Of a DNA stretch of 57,595 nucleotides, positions 23,499-31,557 are shown one piece after another. The stretch's first letter is position 1, and every line of letters begins with the position of its first letter. The notes beneath the pieces were generated by a model. The model did not search any database. It worked only from the letters and a program-made list of their open reading frames with translations, and was not told where the DNA came from. This DNA is from Pseudobdellovibrio sp. Lineage in GTDB: Bacteria > Bdellovibrionota > Bdellovibrionia > Bdellovibrionales > Bdellovibrionaceae. The stretch is from contig JAMPXC010000018.1 of the NCBI GenBank assembly GCA_023701385.1, positions 1 through 57,595 on the forward strand, written 5' to 3'. The position numbers were made by a program, and so were the translations under genes.

Positions 23499-24209
23499 AT
23501 GAAAAAAATCGCGCTGTCTTTAGTGATGTTAGTATCGTTAACGGCCTATGCCGGTGATCATGGAGAATCTCATGAAGAAAAACACGACGATCATAAAGCT
23601 GTAAGCTTTAAAGACGATCAGATCGTTAGTCAGCCATCAGATTGTCTGACTAAACAAACTTTACCGTGCACCTTTAAATCGATCACACGTCACAAATCAG
23701 TTATTGGTAAAACTGAATTTGTCTTTTTAAAAAATGCGGTGGTGAAGGTTTTAGATTTCGCAAAGCTTAATCTGGAGCCGGTTGTGGGTGGTTTTATTAT
23801 CACAGCCTCTAAGTTACCTATCAGTGTAAAAGGGGTGGCGCTAACGAAGTTCCCATCGTACGCAGACATTACTAAAGACCAGGTTGAAGTGATTGATGGT
23901 AAGGATTTTTATGCCTATAAATTCACTGATGATGAGCCTGAAAGATATCTTTTAGACCGCGAACCATTTATTAAAAAGCTTTCGGGCTTTTACAACAATA
24001 TCCAATCATTAAAGGCTGAATACAAAAACATTTCGCCCATTTACAACAAAAGCTTCAAGCAAGATGTGGTTCTTCATAAGAAGATTTTGACTCGTCGAAT
24101 TGCTTCGGTTGAAGAAGAGAAAAAACAAGAAGCCGAGCGTATGAAGCGCATTCGTGAAGAGCAGCGTAAAAACAAAGAAACTTTTTTTAAAAGGACTTTC
24201 GTTCAATAA
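23499..24209 (+). CDS. Secreted protein with His/Asp-rich N-terminus, unknown function
   Basis: The signal peptide MKKIALSLVMLVSLTAYAG is followed by an acidic, His-rich stretch (DHGESHEEKHDDHK) that could bind metal. One Cys pair, DCLTKQTLPC, is in the mature part, and the C-terminus is a charged helix. It lies 2 bases after the membrane-anchored gene and is likely co-translated with it, suggesting a shared periplasmic role. No family was recognised. Confidence 0.75.
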   Translation: MKKIALSLVMLVSLTAYAGDHGESHEEKHDDHKAVSFKDDQIVSQPSDCLTKQTLPCTFKSITRHKSVIGKTEFVFLKNAVVKVLDFAKLNLEPVVGGFIITASKLPISVKGVALTKFPSYADITKDQVEVIDGKDFYAYKFTDDEPERYLLDREPFIKKLSGFYNNIQSLKAEYKNISPIYNKSFKQDVVLHKKILTRRIASVEEEKKQEAERMKRIREEQRKNKETFFKRTFVQ

Positions 24210-24220
24210 CTCGCTATTCT
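24192..24220 (+). promoter_or_regulatory. Possible leaderless promoter for pyk
   Basis: AGGACT (24192-24197), 17 bases and TATTCT (24215-24220) end 6 bases before the ATG at 24227. The -35 match is only 3 of 6, and the region overlaps the end of the previous gene. There is no Shine-Dalgarno, so this is the best explanation for the start. Confidence 0.4.
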
Positions 24221-24226
24221 GGTTCA

Positions 24227-25711
24227 ATGTTAGCACATCGTAGAGCAAAAATCGTAGCCACAATCGGACCAGCCACTCAAGACCCAGAAAATATCAGTAA
24301 GGCCATTCGCGCCGGAATGAATGTCGCAAGACTTAATTTCAGCCATGGTACACATGAAGATCATTTGAAAGTGATTCATGCTGTTCGTGAAAAATCAAAA
24401 GAACTTAATGCGCCAGTTACAATCTTGCAAGATCTTCAAGGCCCAAAAGTTCGCGTAGGTCTTTTTGAAAAAGGTTCGATCAACTTGAGTCCAAACCAAG
24501 TTGTCAACGTAACGATTGAAGATGTGTTAGGTAAAGAAGGTTTAATTCCTAGTGATTTTAAAGAGCTTTGTAAAGCGGCTAAACCAGGTAATAGAATTTT
24601 AATCGATGACGGCCTTATCGAACTTGAAGTTTTAAAAGTGGGCGAAAAAGCTTTAGAAGCCAAAGTCATCTACGGTGGAATTTTAAAAAACCGTAAAGGG
24701 ATGAATCTTCCTGGTGTTATGCTTCCCGTTGAGGCGATGACTGAAAAAGATCTTAAAGATTTAGATTTCGGTTTAAAAAATGGTGTTGATTACATTGCTT
24801 TAAGTTTCGTGCGTTTTGGTAAAGATATTCGTCAATTACGTGAAATTATTGATTCTCATAAGTCTCCGGCTCGCATTGTGGCTAAAATTGAAATGTTAGA
24901 AGCACTTGAAAATCTAGAAGAGATCGTGCGTTTATCTGATGTCGTGATGGTCGCCCGTGGTGACTTAGCTGTTGAGGTCGGTCAAAGCCGTTTACCAAGC
25001 TCGCAAAAAAGAATTATTTCTTTATGTAATAAATTAGGAAAGCCCGTAATCACAGCCACACAAATGCTTGATTCAATGGTTGAAAATCCGCGCCCAACGC
25101 GTGCCGAAATCACAGACGTTGCTAATGCCGTGTTAGATGGAACAGATGCTTTAATGCTTTCAGCTGAATCAGCGAGTGGAAAATACCCATTTAAAGCGAT
25201 TCGTACGATGCACGAAATTATTCTTGAAGTAGAAAAATCTGAAGAAAACTACTACAAGCTTTCTTTAGAGAATGAATTGTTATCAACACCGGCGGCCATT
25301 GCAGCAAGTTCGGCGCTTTCAGCTTTAAAATTAAACGCGTCGGCGATTGTGTGCTTAACAACTTCAGGAAAAACAGCACAGATTATTTCAACGTTCCGTC
25401 CAAAAGCGCAAATCATTGCGATCACTACAGATGTTGAAGTGTTAAACCGTTTAGAAATTCTTTGGGGTTTGCAAACGTTAACTCTACAACCGTACGGTTC
25501 TTTAAGAGATATTATTTCTCAAGTAGAACAACTGTTGATTGAAAATGGCTTAGGTAAGACGGGTGATAAGATTATTTTTACTTTAGGTCAGCCGATTGCT
25601 GAAAAAGGTAAAACAAATTCGTTGCACGTACACACACTTGGTGGCGAAGAATTTAAAAAGGCAGCTGATTCACAGCTGCCTCTAAGATTTGCCTCAGTTA
25701 AAGAGATTTAG
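24227..25711 (+). CDS. pyk: Pyruvate kinase
   Basis: The 494-residue enzyme begins RAKIVATIGPATQDPENI and has NFSHGTHEDH, QDLQGPKVRVG, the catalytic-Lys/Mg site AKIEMLEALENL, VMVARGDLAVEVG, TATQMLDSM, and the C-terminal regulatory domain. It converts PEP and ADP to pyruvate and ATP, the last step of glycolysis. The length fits type I/II bacterial enzymes. It converges on the DUF4360 gene. Confidence 0.97.
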   Translation: MLAHRRAKIVATIGPATQDPENISKAIRAGMNVARLNFSHGTHEDHLKVIHAVREKSKELNAPVTILQDLQGPKVRVGLFEKGSINLSPNQVVNVTIEDVLGKEGLIPSDFKELCKAAKPGNRILIDDGLIELEVLKVGEKALEAKVIYGGILKNRKGMNLPGVMLPVEAMTEKDLKDLDFGLKNGVDYIALSFVRFGKDIRQLREIIDSHKSPARIVAKIEMLEALENLEEIVRLSDVVMVARGDLAVEVGQSRLPSSQKRIISLCNKLGKPVITATQMLDSMVENPRPTRAEITDVANAVLDGTDALMLSAESASGKYPFKAIRTMHEIILEVEKSEENYYKLSLENELLSTPAAIAASSALSALKLNASAIVCLTTSGKTAQIISTFRPKAQIIAITTDVEVLNRLEILWGLQTLTLQPYGSLRDIISQVEQLLIENGLGKTGDKIIFTLGQPIAEKGKTNSLHVHTLGGEEFKKAADSQLPLRFASVKEI

Positions 25712-25728
25712 GCACCTTTAGGATAAGG

Positions 25729-25745
25729 TTCGCCGATGAGGCGAA
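25729..25745. terminator. Hairpin between pyk and the convergent DUF4360 gene
   Basis: TTCGCC (25729-25734) and GGCGAA (25740-25745) form a 6-bp stem around GATGA. No U-run follows on either strand, so termination is uncertain. Confidence 0.35.
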
Positions 25746-25751
25746 TCAAAA

Positions 25752-26411
25752 CTAGCCGCAACGTCTCCATTTAAATTTTAATCTTTGACCAAAGGCCGCG
25801 TCTGTTGAATCGATCACCAGACGAGCTCTTGGTTTTAAGAATTTTATTAAGCTTTTAACACCAATTTGTGATTTGATTTTTACGCGAATATTTTGACCAC
25901 CAGCTAAACAAGCTACAGCGCCACCGATTTTACCGATATTACCGAAACTTCCTAAAATACCAGGAGCTTGGTTTTTTACAGAAACTACGTAGTTCTGATT
26001 AATTGGCCCTTTAAATAATTTTTGTTCAAAACCAAAAGCTTTTCCGCCTTCGATTTCTGCTTTGATAAATTGGTAACCTACCGCACCTGCATTCGTTACT
26101 TCAACGAAACCACGGTAATCAACTTGATCAAAATCAAAAGCCCAACCGTGTGGAACGTTAATATCTACGATGATAGAACAATTTTTTTCATCGTTTGAAT
26201 CACCTGGATTCACAGTGCCTTTACCTAATTCTACAGAGAAACGATCATAAAGTACGCTTAAGTAATTTAAGTCTGAAGTGATAATGGCATTTGCAGAACC
26301 TGCATCGCAACCTGATCCGTCGATGCGTACACCAGTTACAGCAGCTGAAGGTGGCAGCTGAGCAAAAGCTTTGAGTGATAATAGCAATAATCCAATAAGA
26401 ACTGTTTTCAT
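25752..26411 (-). CDS. Secreted DUF4360-type protein
   Basis: The signal peptide (KTVLIGLLLLSLKAFA) and the mature features VRIDGSGCDAGSANAIITSD, FSVELGKG, NCSIIVDINVPHGWAFDFDQ, VDYRGFVEV and C-terminal WRRCG match DUF4360, a family of small secreted Cys-containing proteins common in Bdellovibrionota, cyanobacteria and fungi. Four Cys residues could make two disulphides. Function is unknown. A GGAGA ribosome site is present, and the gene stands alone. Confidence 0.85.
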   Translation of the reverse strand: MKTVLIGLLLLSLKAFAQLPPSAAVTGVRIDGSGCDAGSANAIITSDLNYLSVLYDRFSVELGKGTVNPGDSNDEKNCSIIVDINVPHGWAFDFDQVDYRGFVEVTNAGAVGYQFIKAEIEGGKAFGFEQKLFKGPINQNYVVSVKNQAPGILGSFGNIGKIGGAVACLAGGQNIRVKIKSQIGVKSLIKFLKPRARLVIDSTDAAFGQRLKFKWRRCG

Positions 26412-26495
26412 TTTGTTTTAGTCTCCGTTAGTGGTTCGGTATCGACTAAAGCAAGTGTAAGGCCAAGTTTAGAATGTCAGAGTGGCCCTAGTAGT

Positions 26496-26523
26496 AAAAG
26501 CGCAAGAATTGTTCATTTGCGCT
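26496..26523 (-). terminator. Terminator of the thiolase/CoA-transferase operon
   Basis: On the minus strand AGCGCAA and TTGCGCT form a 7-bp stem around an 11-base loop (26506-26516), with TTTT following. It lies 38 bases after the small membrane gene and so closes the operon. Confidence 0.6.
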
Positions 26524-26561
26524 GAGTTTCGTGAAATTTCTTCTCGAGTTTTAATTCTAGA

Positions 26562-26774
26562 TTACGCCCAGAACATATAGGCTAATCCACACAGGGCAAC
26601 GCCAATACCCCAGTCAGCAGCAGGCGATGAAGTTACATAAGTGTAACCCATCATCGCAAGCCCAATGAGCATTAAACGCACCTCTGCGCGGCTTCGGCCT
26701 TGTTTAAAAAGCCAAAAGCCGATCACACTAAATACAAAGGAGGCAAACATAGAAGAGATAGAAATCTCTCCCAT
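26562..26774 (-). CDS. Small two-helix membrane protein in the ketone-body operon
   Basis: The 70-residue protein has two or three hydrophobic segments (SMFASFVFSVIGFWLF and the C-terminal half). It starts one base after the scoB stop and is followed by a terminator, so it is the last gene of the thiolase-CoA-transferase operon. No family was recognised. No transport role can be inferred beyond its context. Confidence 0.75.
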   Translation of the reverse strand: MGEISISSMFASFVFSVIGFWLFKQGRSRAEVRLMLIGLAMMGYTYVTSSPAADWGIGVALCGLAYMFWA

Positions 26775-26775
26775 A

Positions 26776-27432
26776 TTAAAACTTCATTGGTTTGCAGTCA
26801 GGAGCGATTGTCATTTTACCTTCAGTCGCTTTTACCACAGCTTCAGCTGTTAAATCAGGCGCGTATTCACGTAAGACAAAACCATTATCTGTTACGTCGA
26901 TTACGCCGTAATCAGAAACGATTTTTTTGATACATTTTACACCTGTTAACGGCAGAGTGCATTTCGTGCGAAGCTTTGAATTACCTTCTTTATCGACGTG
27001 TTGCATAGCCACGATCACGTTTTTTGCACCAGCCACTAAATCCATAGCGCCGCCCATACCTTTAACCATTTTACCAGGAACCATCCAGTTAGCGATTGAT
27101 CCTTGTTCGTCAACTTCCATTGCACCTAATACAGTTAAGTCAATGTGACCACCGCGAATCATCGCAAATGAATCTGCACTAGAAAAGAAACTAGCGCCTT
27201 TAAGAGCTGTTACAGTTTGTTTTCCGGCATTAATAAGGTCTGCATCTTCAGTACCTTCCATCGGAAATGGTCCCATGCCTAGAAGTCCATTTTCGCTCTG
27301 AAACATAACAGTTTTAGATGCGGGAATGTAATTCACAACTAGAGTGGGAATACCGATACCAAGATTAACAGTGTAGCCATCTTGAACTTCTTGAGAAATA
27401 CGTTGAGCAATTTGTTCTTTATTTAAGGGCAT
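26776..27432 (-). CDS. scoB: 3-oxoacid CoA-transferase, subunit B
   Basis: This is the 218-residue beta subunit. The catalytic Glu lies in FQSENGLLGMGPFP (the SENG motif), and GGHIDLTVLGAMEVD and VPGKMVKGMGGAMDLV are typical. With subunit A it transfers CoA from succinyl-CoA to acetoacetate (SCOT) or acts on related acids. It lies 4 bases after subunit A and 1 base before the small membrane gene. Confidence 0.95.
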   Translation of the reverse strand: MPLNKEQIAQRISQEVQDGYTVNLGIGIPTLVVNYIPASKTVMFQSENGLLGMGPFPMEGTEDADLINAGKQTVTALKGASFFSSADSFAMIRGGHIDLTVLGAMEVDEQGSIANWMVPGKMVKGMGGAMDLVAGAKNVIVAMQHVDKEGNSKLRTKCTLPLTGVKCIKKIVSDYGVIDVTDNGFVLREYAPDLTAEAVVKATEGKMTIAPDCKPMKF

Positions 27433-27436
27433 CGTC

Positions 27437-28135
27437 TTATCCTTTTCTTACAGTACGTTGTTCGATGCGTTTTTGTAAGTTAGTGCTTTTGAAAATTCTT
27501 TGCACGTAAACGCCAGGTGTGTGGATTTGATCTGGATCAAGTTCGCCCACTTCAACTAATTCTTCAACTTCAGCTACTGTAATTTTTCCAGCAGTTGCAA
27601 TCATCGGATTAAAGTTACGAGCTGTTTTTCTGAAAACTAAGTTTCCGAATTTGTCGCCTTTCCAAGCTTTAACAAATGCGAAATCACCAACGATACCTTT
27701 TTCTAAAACGAAATCACGGCCTTCAAATTGACGAACTTCTTTGCCTTCAGCGATTTTAGTGCCTACACCCGTCGGCGTGTAGAACGCAGGAATTCCGGCA
27801 CCTCCGGCGCGCAGGCGTTCAGCTAATGTGCCTTGCGGGCAAAATTCTAATTCTAATTCGCCAGACATGAATTGTTTTTCAAACGTAGCGTTTTCACCTA
27901 CGTAAGAAGACATCATTTTTTTAATTTGGCGAGTTTGTAATAATAAACCTAAACCGAAATCATCAACGCCTGCGTTGTTACTTACGCAAGTTAAACCTTT
28001 AACGCCTGAATCGCGTAAAGCTTCGATACAATTTTCAGGAATACCGCAAAGCCCAAAGCCACCAACTAACATTGTCATGTTGTCAGCAACTCCTTTTAAA
28101 GCTTCTTTAGCGTTAGCGTAAACTTTAGAAGACAT
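27437..28135 (-). CDS. scoA: 3-oxoacid CoA-transferase, subunit A
   Basis: The start is placed at ATG 28135 (233 aa), which matches subunit A N-termini ([15 protein letters not shown]); the in-frame start upstream would run into the thiolase. The glycine-rich [11 protein letters not shown] and [17 protein letters not shown] motifs are diagnostic, and [16 protein letters not shown] follows. It lies one base downstream of the thiolase stop and just before subunit B. Confidence 0.95.
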   Translation of the reverse strand: MSSKVYANAKEALKGVADNMTMLVGGFGLCGIPENCIEALRDSGVKGLTCVSNNAGVDDFGLGLLLQTRQIKKMMSSYVGENATFEKQFMSGELELEFCPQGTLAERLRAGGAGIPAFYTPTGVGTKIAEGKEVRQFEGRDFVLEKGIVGDFAFVKAWKGDKFGNLVFRKTARNFNPMIATAGKITVAEVEELVEVGELDPDQIHTPGVYVQRIFKSTNLQKRIEQRTVRKG

Positions 28136-28136
28136 C

Positions 28137-29312
28137 TTAGATTTTCTCCACGATAACAGAAACAGCTTCACCGCCACCAATACAAAGTGTAGCTAAACCA
28201 CGTTTAGCATTACGTGTGTGAAGACCGTGTACAAGTGTAGTGAAAATACGGGCGCCTGATCCACCGATTGGGTGACCAATCGCAATCGCGCCACCGTGCA
28301 CGTTGATTTTTTCCATTGGAATTTCTAAAGATTTTTGGGCAGCCATTGTTACGTTTGCAAACGCTTCGTTGATTTCGAAAAGATCGATGTCATTTACGTT
28401 TAATGAAGCCAGTTGTAACGATGTTTTAATCGCGCCAACTGGAGCTGTTGTAAAGTACTTAGGATCTTGAGCAAATGTCGCTTGAGAAACGATGGCAGCA
28501 AGTGGTTTTAAACCACGGCGTTTAGCTTCTGATTCAGTCATTAAAACAACAGCGGCAGCACCGTCATTGATTTTTGAAGCGTTAGCGGCAGTGATAGTTC
28601 CATCTTTTTCAAAAGCTGGTTTCAAACCTGGCATTTTATCAAACATAGCTTTTGTGGGTTCTTCATCGATGTTAACAGTCACGTTACCTTTTTTACCTTC
28701 GATAACTACATCAGCGATTTCATTTTTGAAATGGCCTGCAGCAGTAGCGGCTTGGGCTTTTTTGTAAGAATCGATAGCGAAGGCATCTTGCGCTTCACGA
28801 GAGAAAGAAAATTCGCGAGAACAAATTTCAGCAGCATTTCCCATGTGGAAGTTATTGTATGGATCCCATAGACCGTCTTTGATCATTGAATCGACCATAG
28901 AAACTGCGCCCATACGGTAACCGTTACGAGAGTTTTCTAATAAGTGCGGAGCTAGTGACATATTTTCTTGTCCACCGGCAACAGCTACTGTCGCGTGACC
29001 TAAACGTAAAGAATCTGCAGCAAGCATAACGGCTTTTAAACCAGATCCACAAACTTTGTTGATTGTCATACAAACAGCTGAATTAGTGATACCAGCATAG
29101 ATCGCTGCTTGGCGCGCTGGAGCTTGGCCAACACCCGCCGTTAAAACTTCACCCATGATAACTTCATCGATATCAGTGGCTTTAACGTTCGCTTTTTCTA
29201 AAGCAGATTTAATAGCGATAGCACCTAAACGGGGAGCAGCTAATGTAGATAGTTGACCTTGAAAACTTCCAACTGGAGTTCTTTGGGCTGACACAATTAC
29301 GATTTTTTCCAT
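28137..29312 (-). CDS. Acetyl-CoA acetyltransferase (thiolase)
   Basis: The 391-residue enzyme has the thiolase triad: the nucleophile Cys in [13 protein letters not shown], the His in [16 protein letters not shown] and the second Cys in [11 protein letters not shown]. It makes acetoacetyl-CoA from two acetyl-CoA, or the reverse. Together with SCOT it forms a ketone-body or short-chain beta-oxidation module. AAGGAAA precedes ATG. It is the first gene of a four-gene operon. Confidence 0.95.
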   Translation of the reverse strand: MEKIVIVSAQRTPVGSFQGQLSTLAAPRLGAIAIKSALEKANVKATDIDEVIMGEVLTAGVGQAPARQAAIYAGITNSAVCMTINKVCGSGLKAVMLAADSLRLGHATVAVAGGQENMSLAPHLLENSRNGYRMGAVSMVDSMIKDGLWDPYNNFHMGNAAEICSREFSFSREAQDAFAIDSYKKAQAATAAGHFKNEIADVVIEGKKGNVTVNIDEEPTKAMFDKMPGLKPAFEKDGTITAANASKINDGAAAVVLMTESEAKRRGLKPLAAIVSQATFAQDPKYFTTAPVGAIKTSLQLASLNVNDIDLFEINEAFANVTMAAQKSLEIPMEKINVHGGAIAIGHPIGGSGARIFTTLVHGLHTRNAKRGLATLCIGGGEAVSVIVEKI

Positions 29313-29478
29313 ACATTATTTCCTTGCGGGCTTGGCCCGACATTCCTTTGTTAAATTTTAAATTCAAGTAAAAGCACTATATTCTAACACGACACTGAAA
29401 AAAAATTAAAATAAAACCCGTTGACAGTTTTTGGTATATGTCGCAACGCTATTTTGTATATCTCATCAGGAGTTTTCG

Positions 29479-30321
29479 GTGGCTAAATCAATAGTTAAGA
29501 AGATTGCGTCTAAAATTAAAGCAAAAGTAGCGGTTAAGCCCGTTGCTAAGGCAAAACCTGCAGCTAAAACTGTGGTAAAAGCTAAAGTTCAGGCAAAAGT
29601 AGCAGTTAAACCTGCTGCTAAGCCCGCACCTAAAGCTAAAGTTGTTCTTAAAAAAGAGGCTAAACCAGCCGTTAAGAAAACAGAAGCTCCTAAAAAAGTT
29701 GAAGCTAAAGCGGTTGTGGCTGAGAGCGTTAAACCACCTAAGGCTGACGCCAAGCTTAAAACTAAATCGAAAAAAGCTGAGAAGAAATCAACTGAAGATG
29801 ATGACGATTTCTCGTTTGATGATAATTTCGGCGATTCTGAAATCTCTGACTACGAAGACGATTTAAAAGACGTTGAAGAGCAAGACGAAGAAGAAAACTT
29901 AGATTTAACGGATGACGAAGAGGAAGAGCAAAAAGATGAAGAAATTTATCTAACTGATTCTGAAGGCCGTCGTTTATGTCGCGTACGTGATTGCGACCAA
30001 GTAGCTAGCGTTGAAGGTTACTGCCGTTACCATTACTTATTACTTTGGAAAAAAATCCAAATCAGAAAATCTATCTTACAAGATGGTAAGTTAGAAAAAT
30101 ACGTAGAAGATTTAACTTCACGTTACCCAGATAAATTCTTAGAGATGATTAAAAAAGATCTTAAATCTGAAAAAGAATTCTTATCGGCGATTCAAGAACT
30201 TGAAATCGACGAATCAGCACTGAACGAAATCGACGGAAACGACGAGGAAACACAAAGCTTCGCTGACGAAATCCGTGGTATCGGAGAAGCTCCGAGTATG
30301 GATGAAGACGGCGATTACTAG
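29479..30321 (+). CDS. Lys/Ala/Pro-rich protein with acidic centre and C-terminal Cys/His knuckle
   Basis: The GTG at 29479 is chosen because CAGGAG lies just upstream; an in-frame start 48 bases earlier has no ribosome site. The protein (280 aa) has three parts. Residues 1-95 are histone-H1-like repeats of Lys, Ala, Val and Pro. About 95-155 are extremely acidic. The C-terminal domain contains CRVRDCDQVASVEGYCRYHY, a C-x4-C-x9-C-x3-H cluster likely to bind zinc, followed by helices. A TTGACA -35 box lies at 29421-29426 without a good -10. Cytoplasmic nucleic-acid or ribosome binding is plausible; no family was recognised. Confidence 0.8.
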   Translation: MAKSIVKKIASKIKAKVAVKPVAKAKPAAKTVVKAKVQAKVAVKPAAKPAPKAKVVLKKEAKPAVKKTEAPKKVEAKAVVAESVKPPKADAKLKTKSKKAEKKSTEDDDDFSFDDNFGDSEISDYEDDLKDVEEQDEEENLDLTDDEEEEQKDEEIYLTDSEGRRLCRVRDCDQVASVEGYCRYHYLLLWKKIQIRKSILQDGKLEKYVEDLTSRYPDKFLEMIKKDLKSEKEFLSAIQELEIDESALNEIDGNDEETQSFADEIRGIGEAPSMDEDGDY

Positions 30322-30339
30322 TTCGAAAGACTGAAGGTG

Positions 30340-30371
30340 AAAAAAGGAAGCTTATAAGCTTCCTTTTTTTT
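30340..30371. terminator. Bidirectional terminator palindrome
   Basis: AAAAAAGGAAGCTT (30340-30353) and AAGCTTCCTTTTTT (30356-30369) are perfectly complementary around AT, with more T residues following. A-runs on one side and T-runs on the other let it end both the Lys-rich gene and the convergent cNMP-binding gene. Confidence 0.88.
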
Positions 30372-30424
30372 TGCTCTTGTTTTGGTTTTACACTTTTTAA
30401 CTCTGTAAACCCAAAACAAGAGCA
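30372..30424. repeat. 21-bp near-perfect inverted repeat next to the terminator
   Basis: TGCTCTTGTTTTGGTTTTAC plus A (30372-30392) is matched by its complement at 30404-30424 with one mismatch, leaving an 11-base loop. It is longer than a terminator needs, has no U-run, and abuts the terminator palindrome. A mobile-element trace or an RNA-processing hairpin are options. Confidence 0.75.
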
Positions 30425-30438
30425 TTTAGATTTTAAAA

Positions 30439-30789
30439 TTATTTCTTCGTTAACTGTTCCGTCGTTTTACGTAAGTTATCAGACAAGGTACGCATCACGA
30501 TTTTTACCCAGGCTGGTAATTTTTCTAACTGATCTAATAAATTTACATAAGGTAAAACAACTACTGCTGAATCTTGATTAGCTTTGATTGTTGCTGATCT
30601 TGGTTTTAAATCGAAAAGTGCCATTTCACCAATAAGTTGGCCTTCTTTGGCTTCGCTGACTTTAACATCTTTGCCGTCGATTTTTTTGATAATGTCGAAA
30701 GCCCCTTTTTTTACAACGTACATGTTGTCGGGGATTTCTCCCTCGTAAAATAGAATGGTGTCTTTAGGAATATCTCTAACTTCAGCCAT
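30439..30789 (-). CDS. Single-domain cyclic-nucleotide-binding (cNMP) protein
   Basis: The 116 residues are one CAP-type cNMP domain: KDTILFYEGEIPDNMYVVKKG, the phosphate-binding-cassette-like LIGEMALFDLKPRSATIKA (Glu and Arg retained) and a C-terminal helix. No DNA-binding domain follows, so it must act as a stand-alone cAMP/cGMP sensor or partner subunit. It starts 25 bases after the 196-aa gene, on the same strand, with no obvious ribosome site. Confidence 0.9.
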   Translation of the reverse strand: MAEVRDIPKDTILFYEGEIPDNMYVVKKGAFDIIKKIDGKDVKVSEAKEGQLIGEMALFDLKPRSATIKANQDSAVVVLPYVNLLDQLEKLPAWVKIVMRTLSDNLRKTTEQLTKK

Positions 30790-30814
30790 GAGTTAATCGT
30801 GACTGATTTTTTAG

Positions 30815-31405
30815 TTAGTGTAAATCATCCTTTTTCTTTTTTTTGAACATTTGCGGTTCGCTTGAAAGATTCTCTGCAAATTCATCAAATTCTTCTTCAG
30901 TTGCATCTAATACGTCTTCAGATTTTTCATCTTCAGCGTTTTTTAAAACACCGTCGTCATCAGCTAGACCTAAGAGCTTGTTAGCTTCAGCTTCAAGGTC
31001 TGGGTTTTCTGTTGAATGTTGAACCCAAACTTTTTTGCCTTCAAAAGTTGATTCGGTCCATGTGTACGGAAGTTCAATGTCTTGATCGTTTTCAAAGTAT
31101 TCAGCCACAAGAGATGCAAGCGCATCAACGGCCACAGAAATCGTTTCAAAAATCTTATTTTCGTCATTAGCAGGATTAGGGGGAAGATCTACCGAAGCCT
31201 CAAAGTTAAAGTGCTTAAGTTCGCCTTTTGAGTGTAGCCCAATGCGAAGCGTTATTTCTTTTTGGTAAATACGGCCATCGACCGACAGACTCATGGTTTT
31301 TCCCAGCTGTTTTTCGAAATTTTGCACAAAAACTGATCTAATTTGTTCGCTAAACTCCGGTGGGAAAGCGGTCCATTTTTGGCTGACTTTATAACGTGGG
31401 TTCAT
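30815..31405 (-). CDS. Conserved-looking hypothetical protein with acidic C-terminus
   Basis: The 196-residue protein starts with an alpha/beta region (YKVSQKWTAFPPEFSEQIRS... VDLPPNPAND...) of about 120 residues. It ends in a strongly acidic, probably disordered tail (ATEEEFDEFAEN) closed by KKKKKDD. There is no signal peptide or membrane segment. It is probably co-transcribed with the cNMP-binding gene and divergent from miaB. No family was recognised. Confidence 0.75.
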   Translation of the reverse strand: MNPRYKVSQKWTAFPPEFSEQIRSVFVQNFEKQLGKTMSLSVDGRIYQKEITLRIGLHSKGELKHFNFEASVDLPPNPANDENKIFETISVAVDALASLVAEYFENDQDIELPYTWTESTFEGKKVWVQHSTENPDLEAEANKLLGLADDDGVLKNAEDEKSEDVLDATEEEFDEFAENLSSEPQMFKKKKKDDLH

Positions 31406-31557
31406 GCACTAATCCTATTCTTGTAAACAAGCTCTTTTATTCACGGTTGGTGATCATAAGTTGACTGTTACAGAGGGGTTTTTTATATCTCTTGGTCTCA
31501 CGTTTCACAACCAGAATAATATATGTTTTGGCTACGCCAAAAAAGGATGAGCTCGCA

